From Haemonchus contortus (lineage: Eukaryota > Nematoda > Chromadorea > Rhabditida > Trichostrongylidae), in assembly GCA_000469685.2 (NCBI GenBank), contig LS997566.1, positions 10,109,492 through 10,173,491 on the forward strand: a stretch of DNA of 64,000 nucleotides, in the 5' to 3' direction. The notes under the pieces were generated by a model. That model saw nothing but the letters and a program-made list of their open reading frames with translations, ran no database searches and was not told the origin of the DNA. The position numbers were made by a program, and so were the translations under genes. Shown here piece by piece: positions 1 through 12,991 of the stretch (position 1 is the stretch's first letter; every line of letters starts with the position of its first letter).

Positions 1-818
1 ACCCTTGGGAAGTCAGTCTACAATTATTCGTGGATTGAAGTCAATCGGCAAGGTGCGAAAGCTCGGCCGATGGGTGCCTCATGCTTTGAAGCAGTATGAC
101 ATAGACCGCCGCGACGACGTGGCACTTTCTCTCCTCACGCTCAAGGGCACCACACGTGGCTCGAGTACCTAGTCACCAGGGTTGCGAAGTCGAACCTCTA
201 CTCTAACGTTCACCGGCGTGCTCAATGGATTGACAAAGGTGCGGATGCAGAAGACTCCCCCAAACCCAAGGTACACGCGAAGGAGGTTATGCACTGGTTC
301 TGGCGGAGCGTTCACTGTGTTGAATAATGGAAGATGCTAGACGAAGGATGCACAGTGACCGCACACGTCTCCGTTTCGCAACTAAGGAATTTGAAGGCGA
401 ATCCCGAAACTACACGTCCACAGCAGCACAAAGTTTACTTCCAGCACGACAACGCTCGCCTTCACATTGCAATAACGACCAAAACTGAAGTGACGAGTTT
501 CGGCAGGACAAGTTTACCACATCAACCATGTTCCTCAGACTTGGATCCCTCGGATCACTACCTTTTTCCACATCTTCAACGTCATCTGGATGGTCAGGAC
601 TTTCAAACCCGCGACGACATCAAAATGGCACTGGAGCAGTTCTCCAAAGGTCAGCTCCCAGCGTTCTAAAGCAAGGGCATTTTCGATTTGCCCAAACATT
701 GGCAGAAGACCATCGATGCGAATGGGGCATATTTCAAATGATTCGCTATTGTCGTTTGAAAATTGTAAGATAAGTATTATCATTGCCAATTTGTCCGAGG
801 ACTTATGACTCAACCTAA
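1..818 (+). mobile_element. irritans-type mariner element, 3' part, degenerate
   Basis: The left end is cut by the window. The right end reads CAACCTAA followed by TA. Reversed, it starts TTAGGTTGAGTCATAAGT, which resembles the terminal repeat of irritans-subfamily mariners. TA is the expected target duplication. Inside is a broken mariner transposase on the plus strand, which ends about 70 bp before the terminus, a normal mariner spacing. Hookworms are known to carry mariners (the bandit element of Ancylostoma). I infer a similar lineage here but cannot assign the element to bandit itself. Confidence 0.8.
2..748 (+). pseudogene. mariner transposase pseudogene
   Basis: From base 2 the frame reads KVRKLGRWVPHAL, the classic mariner helix-turn-helix/linker stretch, then stops near 170. 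Similarity continues in another frame (RRAQWIDKGADAEDSPKPK, about 210-280). It then moves to the 334-669 frame, which has HDNARLHIA (second catalytic Asp), SSDLDPSDHYLF (third Asp) and the usual C-terminal block. A TAA at 667-669 replaces the expected Tyr codon. After it the same frame continues with FDLPKHWQKTIDANGAYFK to a terminal stop at about 748. The GDEKW box with the first catalytic Asp is not recognisable; the aligned stretch reads TRVAKSN. With at least one frameshift, one in-frame stop and a lost catalytic residue, it cannot encode active transposase. Confidence 0.85.
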
Positions 819-3800
819 TACTATTCGGAGCCCATTCTGCAGATGGCCGGGTTTTTTTCGTAGCTGATCTTCCTTATCGTAACGACGACTGCACTAACTT
901 GTTTAGTTGACTGCCCCCAAAAAACCTGCGCTCTCCATAACCTTTACGACCACTTCCACTTCTTTTTGTAATCCTCTTCTCGCATTGGCATCAAATTGTT
1001 TACTCCAATATGCTTTACTAAATATTTACGATTGCCTTAGGCAGCTTTGTACCTATAACTCCGCTACGGGTGGTTCATAAGGTAGCCAATCGTTTTTCCC
1101 AGCAAAATCTCGTTCTGAGCGGAGAGAGAATTTCTGTGCCGCTTTCAACAACAAAAAAGGTAAGATAACTTTAACGAATATCCTCAAATAAAAAAAAAAC
1201 GAAATTTAGGGAAAAAACTCAATCGAAGGTCAAAAATAATGGAGAATAGGGACGAAAACAAAAAAACATACCTTAAAGCTAACTAACACTGCGAGACCAA
1301 TCAAAATATTGCATGTGAAATAGGAGTGTAGCCGATCAACAAAATCCCTGTCTTCACTGCCTGCTACATAGCGTAGCATAGACAGTACCGCACCGAGTAC
1401 CATGATGACAGGCTTCTATCTCACACTGACGGCCTATTCAAAAATATTCTCTGCAGGGAAGTACACTTGCTGAACACTCACTGCCGAAGAAGTTATCACT
1501 TTGACCAATGAACACACATCTGTAATGATCTTATCTTACAAAAAGAAAGCGAAACTGCACTAATACGATAGTCCACGAATTGGTTACGTATCGGAGCGAT
1601 ATACGAGGGAAGAACGGATAAGAACAAGAGTGCCTTTCTGAATCATCGGATTAGTTTCCGACGTTCCCTACCCTCTTGCAGCTACTTTTAAACCATTAGG
1701 TGCAAAGGATGTTGTATGGAGTTCAAAATTTTCTTTGAGGAGTTGAGAGAAGCTGATTTACCTTAAGAAGATGATTTTTCGCTTCTGGGAAGTTTATTTC
1801 TCATGGAGAACGCTTGAAGTTTCCATAGAAGAAGGCGCCAAGACTCTCAATCAGCGAACCAAAATGAGCAGATGTGAAGAAGTACCCGTAAGAAACAAAG
1901 AATTCCCTTCTTCAGCAGATCCTTACTTCTCCAGCCGAATCCATGTCATCATAAGCATCAGGTAGAGAAAAGGGTGGAGGAGGTAGGACGACAGCAGCGT
2001 TGGCCCTACCTCGTCTTACTTAGTATATCTGCTAGGTGAAATTTGGCATTACTACACCCTTTGCACTATTTTTTTTTCTAAAAGCCAAGAACAACGGTGG
2101 TATTCCCGGCTCATATTTAACCTTAAGAATAAGTCAGAACCGATTAAGACCGTTCATTGATACATCGAGTCGCTGGAGGAGTGCCGGTTGACATTAATCA
2201 ACCCTATGAAATCAAGACCCACGGCGTGATACGGCATATTTGGAAAACAGAATATTCCAGATGGCCAACACCAAACGCACGCACATGCCATGCCCTCTGT
2301 TATTTCCGACCTCCCCTGCCCTAACCGCTCGTCAACAATTACGAAATGGCTTCCCCAACTCGTTTGGATTTTGTTTTCCACAAAACACAGCCATGTTGCT
2401 TTGTCGCCTCATCGTCTTCGACCGCGTTGAATCAACCCTTTCGAGGATCTCTTATCAATCCCCCGAATAACCTTTTCTATGTGACGCAGATCGAATTTCA
2501 GAAAGTCTGTTCATTAGCCAAGCGCCGCTCCCATAAAACTGAACAAAAAAGTCAAAATGAGTCGGATCATTAAATTCTGTATGTCATGCATTCCTGATCG
2601 GATGAAAAGAGGCAGTGTGGAGTCACGGAAGAGCAACGGCAGGCAACTGTTGAGCAAATATAACGATAGGACAAATACAACTGAATGACTGGAGATACAG
2701 CCAATTTTTGACATCCAGAAAGCAAATGAATAACCATGCAAGCCAATCCTATTTCTAAGTGACTTAGCTCTTCCTCTCAAAACTTGCAGGAACCTATAGG
2801 GAAGTGAACCAGAGAAAGAAAGAACCACCCAAGGGTCAATGCGAAGATCGGAATAAGTAAAACCACATAGAGGAACGACCGCGGAAAGATAATCTCGATA
2901 GTAAAGGATCGATTCTGGGACACAGCTGTCAATAGAGGCTTTTCCATTATGTTATACCCATGCGGGATGTGAATCATCAAACCAGCAAGGCACGGGGAAA
3001 TACAACATGTTACGCCCGCTTTTCCTAGCCCCACTATTTGCTTACGGGACAGCCACCAACAGGAATTCCTACTATAAGCTCTCACAAATACATCTTACTA
3101 TAGATCTGGTAGCCATAAGTCGATCGGTAAATTTGGGTCAACGCCCAGTGAGCTTCACCCCGCTTTCCACCTTCAAACAAAAGAGTTCCAAGACCATCGT
3201 ACCTCAAGAATGTGCATTGTGAGGGCAATCTGAGCAACTCCAAAGAAAGGTTATTCATGAAGGACAAAATAGACGGAGTATTTACTTTGGGAATTTTAGT
3301 CCGAACCTAGAATATACAGGGAAGGAAAATGAATTCTACCCCCGAAGGCCGTTCAGGTCCATTCTCCATCTGGAACCTATAAAAAAGGCCGCGAGCACAT
3401 CAGAGCATAATGGAGTGGAAAATTGGATAGCACTTAAATCACGACCAACCAGAGGACCACCCTGTCATTCAATGTTTTACTTTCTTCTCATTCCTTCTCC
3501 TAAATGAATCCCTCCATCTTGGAGTTCAAGGTGGAGGCGTGATAAGTCGCTATGCCAATATGGCCAATCCAGTAAAGCTCAAGAGTGTGGTGAGGGCGCG
3601 ACACCACTTCGGGAACACTTTCTCCTTAACTAGTCGGTCCCAGCTTTTTGGCTTTTCGGATAAACTTTCATGAAAATGCCACCGAAATCATGTTGTGAAT
3701 GAAGCGTAGTGAAATTAATGAGTGTAGAAAACCACTGAAAGAATATGAGCAGTAAAAGATTTCCTAAAATAGGACGCTGTCATTACGATTACTCACATTC

Positions 3801-6800
3801 TCTTTGCAACGCTGACATGCTTATGTAAATATGTGATCGGACCACTCAAAAAGGCCGTTGACATTGAACCTCCAAAAATGAGCACGAGTCAGCAAATTGG
3901 GCATACGAAAACGGCAAGGAAAAACCAAACAGGGCAAACAATGATCTGGAACATACAAACCTCAGAGAAAGGAGCTCACGGATTAGGCATGAATTTTAGT
4001 GGAAGCAGCACAGTAGAATTCAAGAGAACCTTCGATAGCGATGATTATGATCGGTAAAACGTTGAAAGGAGGTCACTTCGGCGCTGATCAGTCCGTTTTC
4101 AATGCATCCACTCCTTCAACTACGACTCGGAAACATAGAGCAGTTGGAACCGTATTAGACCTATATAATAGCTACGAAAGCTATGAACAGTCCCTTTAAG
4201 CTCTCAAAAAAGTCCGCTAGCTACTTATTCGAGATGGATGAAATAGTCGTCCCGGGCGAATTGGCAGATTAGATTCAGCACCCATGACCATATGCAGGTG
4301 ACGCCTGGCCCCCGTGCCGCTTATAGGTGATTTGCCGATGCCTAATAATACAGCACAAGAACCTGTCTGGCTGAGATTTGAATTGATACAAAGATTACGT
4401 ATTCTGTGTGGGCGAACAGCGGGCATGAATCTGCATACTAGTGGACGAGAGCGGTGCACGGTTGCGGTTTGTGATTTGAGTTCGACCACTTTTTCACACT
4501 GGCTAGATCCCGTCCTCACCAAATTGTCTGCATTGATACTTTTGAGAATGAAGAATAGAAAAATCTCAAAAGTTCTCCTGCATGCATAAAACTGTGAAAT
4601 GAGTCACAACAAAAGTAAACATAAGTAAGTCATTAACGCGTTCAGGAAACTGAGTGGAGAGGATTGATTTCCCAAGGGAGTTTTTGGTAGTTATCTCACT
4701 CGAATCCACTTTATTTCTGAAGTTCAGCTGACATCAAACATATTTCGAAATTCAAAACGATCCTAAAATGCCGAAAAACAGGATAAATTAGCTAAAACTG
4801 CTGAACACAACTGCAGACAATTAGTCAATGAGCACCTGCTGCGATCGCAAAAATCCCGTGGTTGCTCAGCCAGGTAGCTTGAGAGGTATGGGGAGTGGTA
4901 AGTTCGTGCAGCGTAAACTCGTAAAGAGGTAGGAGTCACAGTTTAGGAGAAATTGAACAAACGGCTGATTGTGAGAAGAGTTAGCGATGCGGAACGGAAC
5001 GAATGCCAAGGACTGGTTTCCCGGTACTTCTAATGCAATTCTCTTTTTTCAGAAACGATACCGACATATGTTGAGAAGTTTAACTACTTTCAGAAAGCTA
5101 TTAAGAGCCATTAAAATGAAAAATGAGGCAAAAAAGGGTTTCGCACCAGACAGACAGGGGCAGCACAAAACGACCTCCGCCTCTTTCATCATAAGCTATA
5201 GCAAGAGAGACAATGATAGCTACTCATTTCAGATGGGGGATGGCAATTAACGAGCGGCACGGAGGTTTCCAATTGGAAATTCCGTTTTTAGGCAAATGCT
5301 TGTTGACTATGACAACTTCAGGATTAAAAGTAAATCAGATTAATGGGTACGTACACTGGATCCCACAATCATAGCGAAAGTAAATGCGACAGGCACCAGT
5401 TGCAATGACCCTCCGATAATTCTGTGAAGCAAAAAATGCCCTGACGGTTCTTTCACTGTGAGGTATTTCTGATGCCCCTTACAGCAGAAATATACACACC
5501 AATGGTTCCGCTTCTTGATTTTCTCCAGCTGGCAAACCCTTCACAGAGAGCTCTCAATCGAGTGGAAGAATGAGGTACCCAAACTAGGCCCATTGGAGCG
5601 ATCAATCCTTAAGTACCGCTTTCAAGTAAGAGGGCAGAACGAGAGATGGATGAACTGATAGATTCGATGAGCGACAGCGCTTCCCTAATTACTACCATCA
5701 TTCACTGTAAAAGCATTCGTTTCAGGTGGGAAGAATTATGAGATCAAATAGAAGGACTGCTAAGCAGGCGCCAATTTGCGACTCAGCTGACGGAACACTC
5801 GAAACGAACAAAGAGTGTGCCAGGAGCGGTAAGTCCGTGCGCCATCTTCTAATCTCGGTCTAAGAGTCACGCACCACAGTTCACCAAGTTCACAGTTCCA
5901 CCACCCTTCCCAAGAACCGTAGGAAAATGACCTAGATGTTCATAAAAACGTTGCACACGAGCTGTACTACATATATCGCTTGGAAAAAGCCATTTGTCAA
6001 GATCACCATTTCGAATCCCCATTCCTTCTTCTTCCTGCATAATTTACGAAAAGGAAAATGGCATTCATCCGATAATCCTAGCGGGATACCACCCATTAGC
6101 TAAATGTAGGGTTCAACCCAAACCTATTTGGCAAGACATTCGGTGCGAGAGGAAACGCGACTTTTTCAGCTTCTCGGGCCGATGTTCTTCGACAACATTC
6201 CTTTCCACCTCAGTAACGCAGACTGCATAAACCTCCAAATGCCAAGAATGCCTTTCATGAATTGCAAATCGACATCTCCTACACCCAGGCACTACAAAAT
6301 CAGCCGAAACATCTTCATTCACCACTAAACCTATGTGTATTATGAATGAATTAGTTCTGATGATGATTGAATAATGAAGGATAATGATTGAATAATGAAA
6401 TGAGAAGAATGAATACGGATGTGATGATGTAATGAACGGTGAAGAATTTTTTAATTGAGCTGTACTGTAGTTATTTAAGGGATAGACAAATTCACAGTAA
6501 CCAACTGAGTCAATACATTCAATAGACTCAAGAACTCCGGAAAAAGAAAATTTCATGTTAGCCGAAAATATCCACTGCTGCCTCATATTAGTCGATGTGT
6601 ATAGTTATCCGATATGAGCTAGAAGCGAGGCGAGGCATAATTTTAAACTCTACAGCGCAGGAGACAATAAGTGAAGCACGATGTAAAGCGGAGACCTTTT
6701 TTCATATGTCAACTCAAGCGGAAGCTTTGTAAAACATTATTCTGAACACGATCTCTTCAGTTACAACTACCTAGCTTATGCTACCCTTAACCATTCGGGA

Positions 6801-9800
6801 AACCAGCCTGAGGAAAAGGAAAGAAGAATCTCAATCCTTGCGCTCAACGATTCTGATTGGACTACTCGGGAAAAACTTCATTATTAGACCCAGAATATAG
6901 AAAAATGTCAGAAAAATACTCCACACGACCAACCGTTCCTTACGACGTCCCCACAGACGTTTGAATTTTCAAAATTTCCAATTGCGCCCATAAATCGACC
7001 AGAGAGAGCAAACAGGTAAACAACCCAGAACCTCTTCAGGCCAGATAGCGGCACCAATTAACCAGCCGAAGGAATGGAAAGCGCAGTTGAGCTCTGGCAG
7101 ATCACCTTACTCATGATATGGAGTTTGATTGGCAAATCATGCGGGTGGTAGGGAGACCACATAATCACACCCAACTATTAATAATATTGGTATATTAATA
7201 TTTCAACCACAGAAATACAAAAAATAGAAGAAACAGAATTTCTTAATTCAAGAAACTAGTTATAAATCTACAATAGTTAAATGTGGCACGGGAAAAGGAC
7301 ACAGTGAGAAATTTACATTCGCAAAGTGGGCGCTATTACATATGCGCGACTGGTAATAGTACTGGATAGCATACCCCGGGTGCATTTCCGTTTCCTTTTT
7401 TGCATTACAATAACTAGAACTCGTAGAACTAAGCGGGTTAGACAGCGTTTAACAGCGTATAGACACCAGTCGATGTTGTTATTCATTTCACAAGATGGAA
7501 TGACCACTGACTTTCGAATACCCTATGCGAATCGAACTTAGCGATACTATAGCCTACAAATCTGATACACCTTAAAAGCTGCCCGAACAGATTTGAGCGA
7601 GGCCCTTGGGTAACATCATTAAACCTTACAGTTTGCAAAAATACTTTGAGAAGCACTCCCGAAGTCCCCTGAGTGTAATCTGATTTCTAAAAATGGTTGG
7701 AGGAGAGCGAAGGGAGAATGAGGGGAAGAAATCAAGAGAGGAGGAGAGAGACTTGGGAACACCAGCATAATAGAGCCTACGAAATAAACCCAGCAGTACT
7801 GCATTCGCTACAGTAACTTAACTGATTGTGACAAAGAGCAATGACTCTAACCCTCCTTCTGCAATACAGTTTTTTAGCAGGATAAGAGAGAATGGCAGAA
7901 CTTCAGAAATAAATTAAATATTTCCTTTTGATTCGAGTTTACTCCATCGTCAAATTATACAAGTTATCAAGTCCGAACATATAGAAAACAACAAAGGACT
8001 TTTTGCCAGAAAGCTTTTGGAAAGGGAAAGGTTCGCACAAGACAATATAGAGTTTTGTGGCTTGCATATGTATAAAACCCTAGTACAGAATAGCAGACCG
8101 CAAGCAGCAAAAGGTAGCACACACAGTCCGGGCGATTTCCTTGATTGCCTCCGAAATGAACGTTTACCCCGTCGTATAACTGATCATAAAACGCTAACGA
8201 GAAGACGGAACTATCGATTCTCCCACTTGGAGAGCGGCATTAGCACATGAACAACATAGAATTACTGGCTTCAGATGTAAGAGGAACTTCATTTCATTTC
8301 CTTTATTCAGCTATTTTCGAAGTAATATACAATGGTAAGTTCGGAATAGCATGAGAATCGCACTGGAATAAAGTATTATGTTCATGTTTACATGAGACAT
8401 TATAAGGAAAACGTAAGAGGGAGAGGGGGAGCAATTGGGCGCCCAAGAGAGGAAGAGAGGAGAAACGCCCTTTGCGAAAATGGGAAAGATAGATCCTTCA
8501 AAATTTCAGAACCCTATGAGAACCAGCAGCAACCTAAAGAAACGTACTTTGATCGGATTGAAAAAAAGAAACCTTGCCAAGGTTCGGTCAGCTCTAGTGG
8601 GAGAGGAGGGAAGGGGAAGGTGTTGACGATTCTTCAACAAAATAAGTGTGAACGCGATAGACAGCTCTTGGACAGGATGAAAAATTGGATGGCTCATTTA
8701 GCAGCGATAAAAACCTATGGTCGAACGAATTAGCATATCCAATGGGTAGCTCTCAACAAAGGAATTCGATTACAATTACGCCCGGCTAGCCACCACTCCC
8801 TCCAAATAGGACAGATTTGCAGCATTTCTTGGAATTTCAAACTTCGAGTAGTGAATGCAGACATGTGCTAACTATCAAGTCGAAATGTTTTTTGAGGGCA
8901 TTTTGATTCCTCGCCAGAACTTTGTTTACGGGGAAGTGAGGGCGTACGACTCTATGCTGAAAAATGCTCCCATCCTCCCTCAACGTATTGATTGTGAGGA
9001 CATTGACGAGCATAGTAGACATAGAGTAACAGCAGGTGACAAGTTGTGGAATCACGACCCGTTCGCTGGTATCAATGCCGTAATAGGGCATTAGAGCCTA
9101 GCAAGAGAACTGAGCACCATAACATGTTGTTGAAACAATCAAAAACACTAGTTTGGATAATAAGGTGCTGGAAAGGGCAATCGGAAAAATGCTAATGGAG
9201 TATCAGGATATTTTATTCTATATTACCGAAGGCAGGTTTGTTATAGGAAAAAAGAACACAATGAAAAGGAACAAGAAGTTCGAACTGGGGCAATCGCTTT
9301 GGGAACCTTTCCAGGTCCATTTACTATCAAAGGACTGCGAAGAGGCGTGGAAACATGATTCCTTCTCGAACAAATACATTGAGAGCTTTTAGAGCGAATG
9401 CTCGTTATCTTCCCGAAATGAGCCTATTAATGCAAAGATCGACTTATTTCATCAAGGAGCAAAGGATATTCGAGGAAGGCTGGAATGAATGAAATGAATA
9501 AACCAGAAAAAAATGAAAAATGGACGAATAGAACATGGGAGAGCAGCTGATTGCGACTGAATCGTATTTGCATGAGTCGGGCTTTGTGTCAAGAGCACAA
9601 AGGCTGAGCGGCATGCAAATCCAGTCGACATAATATTATATCTCGTCATTGAGATATTCAACGTTCGATCAAACAAAATTAAAAAACAAGTTATGAATTC
9701 GCGATAAAAAGCTCACATCAAAACAATAATCCACGCATTCCCGAAAGATTTTGAAGTAAGCGCTCAGCTAGTCGAGGGACGTTTTGTGAAGGACGAAAAA

Positions 9801-12800
9801 TAGGCGTAAAAATCATTTATAACAAAACGGATAACATGGCAGAACCAAAAAAATCTTCGTAAAGCTTCAGTCTGACTAAATGGTTAATAGTACCGGTAAA
9901 ATACAAAGTCGAGGAAATTAACAACCTTTATAAGATCAACAACAAAAACTCGAAAAACTGTTACCAGTGAAGAAAACCGGTTTCAAAAACATAGACGAGA
10001 TCACTTAGAGATCTACAATAACTCTCAAAAAAAAAAACGGTACTCCCAGGCACGGAGCCATTTTCCCATATTCATATTAATTCAAAAAAGATGTAGTGTG
10101 GGAAGACTTGGCGTTAACGGGAAAAGCATTAGTCTTCAACAAACTGTAAAAGGAACCCTAGAAAAAAAGTTAGATAAAGAAACCAATATATGTAAGCAGT
10201 CACTGCCGATCGCTGAAGTAATTTCGGCAACAGAAATTTCTTTAAACAGGATTAAATGGTTACCGTACTTCTAGAAGTGTTATTAAATGGATGGAATTGT
10301 CGTACCGGAGAAAAGATAACTGGCATTTAAATTTTACAAATCTCAAATGAGAGATAAACCGAACGAGAAAAAGAAGTAGTAATCGCCATATAATAAATAC
10401 ATTCAGCCTTACTGAACATCATATCCACTCGAATCCAATTCGCAATCTTCGTGAATAAATACGGTATCAAGTCCATATTGTTTAATGATGATCGGTGGAA
10501 GGAAATCGCGCATGGTTTTGCTGCAAAGTTTGAAGTTTACACAGCAAATTCTTTTACCAGTTCTTAAAATTATTACTTATGCAGTCGGAATGTACTGCAC
10601 ATCCCAACACTATCCTCGTGATCCATGATCATTGAGCTTAGGGGAACTCACACGTCCCATTGGGCTCCCCAGGCTCTGGTGAACAGTTTAACCCAAACGA
10701 AGGGGTGAAATGCGAATTCTCCAAATTTCGAAGAAGTACAAGTTACTTCAGGAATACAACAAGTTAGCCCACCATTACTTTTCCATACTGAACATCATGA
10801 ACAAACATGCGCGAAACCTGAATTTCTCCACTGAAAACGCTTAATCCTATCATAGTCTTCTACGACAAAAGTGACAAATCAATTCGCTTTGGAAAAGCCC
10901 TATGAAGGACAGAGAGAGCCGAAGTCTGTGATTTGAAGAGCGGAAATTTTAGGTGAAAATGTGGCACATTGCATAGATGCTTGAAGTATCGAAGTAGTTT
11001 CTAGGACAAAAAAGTAGATAAATCTGGAACTTCTTGATTGAAAGTAAGGGAGGTTTGGAGGGAGATTCGACCGCAAATTGTCCACTAGGAATCGAAACTG
11101 AAACCACTGAAATGGGTAAAAATGGATTAAGCGACAGCACTCAAAGGAAGGATTAGCACCGATGGTGCAACTTCAAATGCTCCTACCATAATTGTTTATC
11201 TCACTTGAATTCTGAGCTTTCTTTAGGTAAATGTTATATACTACACTCGAATGATATCTCAAAATAGGTAAACTCACCGACAAACGGCACATTTCGAATA
11301 AAAACACTTTGTGAAACGTTGGATGAAGGAAACGATCGAAATGAATAGTGACTGACTTCTAAAATTTAAGAGATTTCAAAGATTACGAGCAAATGTTTGA
11401 GCAGTACTATTGTTAAGCAACTCAATCACGCGAAACTCACGGTATTTTCTTCAAGTTATGCTTCGCAAGCACAATTTGCGCTACAACGCGACTTATTTTC
11501 CGGAACACCTCATATTCTGACTCAGAGTCACTATCCTGAAGAAGCAATTAGAAAAACATTTTAGCTTTTGAACCACCAAGCTGAGGAAGTGGCATGTAGT
11601 TAGAGAACAAACATATTGATTGTTTACTGGCAGAATCCACCGGTGTGAAAGCTCTCGCTGGACCAACATATGGCATTATAGCGGAGGGGACCAGATGAAA
11701 TACTAACCGAAAGCACCGCGGAAATCGATCCCATTATTTTTATTTCGGATTAAAAAGCCTACAAAATATGCCTGTACTGAGCACTCCGCAAAAAATTTGG
11801 CAAACAGACATCTTCTAACAGTTTCGGTTATTATGATTATGATAATAATAGCAATACAGTAATATTAAAAACAGAATAACTTATTTCTGATAATAGAAGG
11901 TATAATAGACATTCAAGTATATAAGGATATAGTCAATCATCAATCAACCCCGCTTCTGGAATGCGCCCCGCATTCAACTTTCATTCAAAATAGAGCCTTT
12001 TGCAGCGCCTTTCAGCGCATTTGGCCCGTTCTTTGGTAGCAGACCAATCAGAGAGAAGCCTGATTTGATAACTTGGTGATTTCATTTCCCCAAACGAGTC
12101 CAGCACCAGACCATTGAATCCGGAGGGATGGAATGCTCAGTTAGCCCATGCGGAAACGATCCGGGCTTTCATCCTTACCGAACCATGTGTGTGACAGTGC
12201 CACTTGCCACTACATCAGCTCTGCTCAAATGATACTAGAAGCTAATGGTGTTAAAATTATTATAACCATCAATATACTATTGTTATTAGACGTAACTACC
12301 ATTATTTGTGTTACTATTATTATTTATTACTACTATAACTATTATATGTATTTTGCTCCCAAGTAATAACAAACACAAATAACACGAGGAACAATAAGCA
12401 AATTTGTAATAAAACTGCGAGAATAAATGCGAAAAAAGGGATTCGAAATACGTCAATGGAACGATCTCGTTTTTTCCCAATTTTCTACGTTTCAGTAGCC
12501 AAGCACCGCTCATCAATCACAAATAAAAAAATGAGGCACACAGCTTTGATTAATTCGGCATCAATGGCCAGAACCTTCACTTAAAAATGTAGTTCTATCA
12601 TAGAATGTAATCGATCACACCAGTTATTGGTGAAGCCAGTCGATAATGATGGATGGATCTATTCCAAGCACTAGGAGACTCGTAGATACTGAGTATGTAT
12701 TTCCAAGTTCCATACCTTGGACCACAGCTTTTCTTTTGGAGCCCCAATACGAATCAAAGCGAGTTCACTATTGAGAAACACCAGGAACAACTTCATCTGA

Positions 12801-12991
12801 GGCACAAATTGCACATCTTGTGGAGTTCCCATTTTGATCTGAACACGCTTATTGGACCATGTTTACCAAAATGGGATTACAAAACATCCTCACTTCAACA
12901 ACAATCTCTCTGACGTCTACAGGAACGATTGATGTTATTCTGACGTTCCGCAGCCCGGTCCCATTGTTAGAGCGCTTCGCAAAATGATCCT
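819..12991. other. no recognisable gene; AT-rich intergenic DNA
   Basis: I read all frames and saw no protein family and no chain of phase-compatible exons. ORFs up to about 157 codons occur here (for example the minus-strand frame over 6113-6586) but have biased, low-complexity composition. A diverged minisatellite built on ATGATTGAATAATGAA lies at about 6353-6437. A TTA/ATT-rich microsatellite-like stretch lies at about 12250-12365. Part of this may be very long introns or regulatory DNA of the minus-strand gene at 12992-15457, which I cannot test. Confidence 0.5.

Noticed and set aside
6113..6586. 157-codon minus-strand ORF
   Set aside because: The middle is derived from a minisatellite (repeated HYSIII) and there is no splice or homology support.
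12250..12365. ORF of Ile/Tyr-rich protein
   Set aside because: It arises from an ATT/TAC low-complexity tract.
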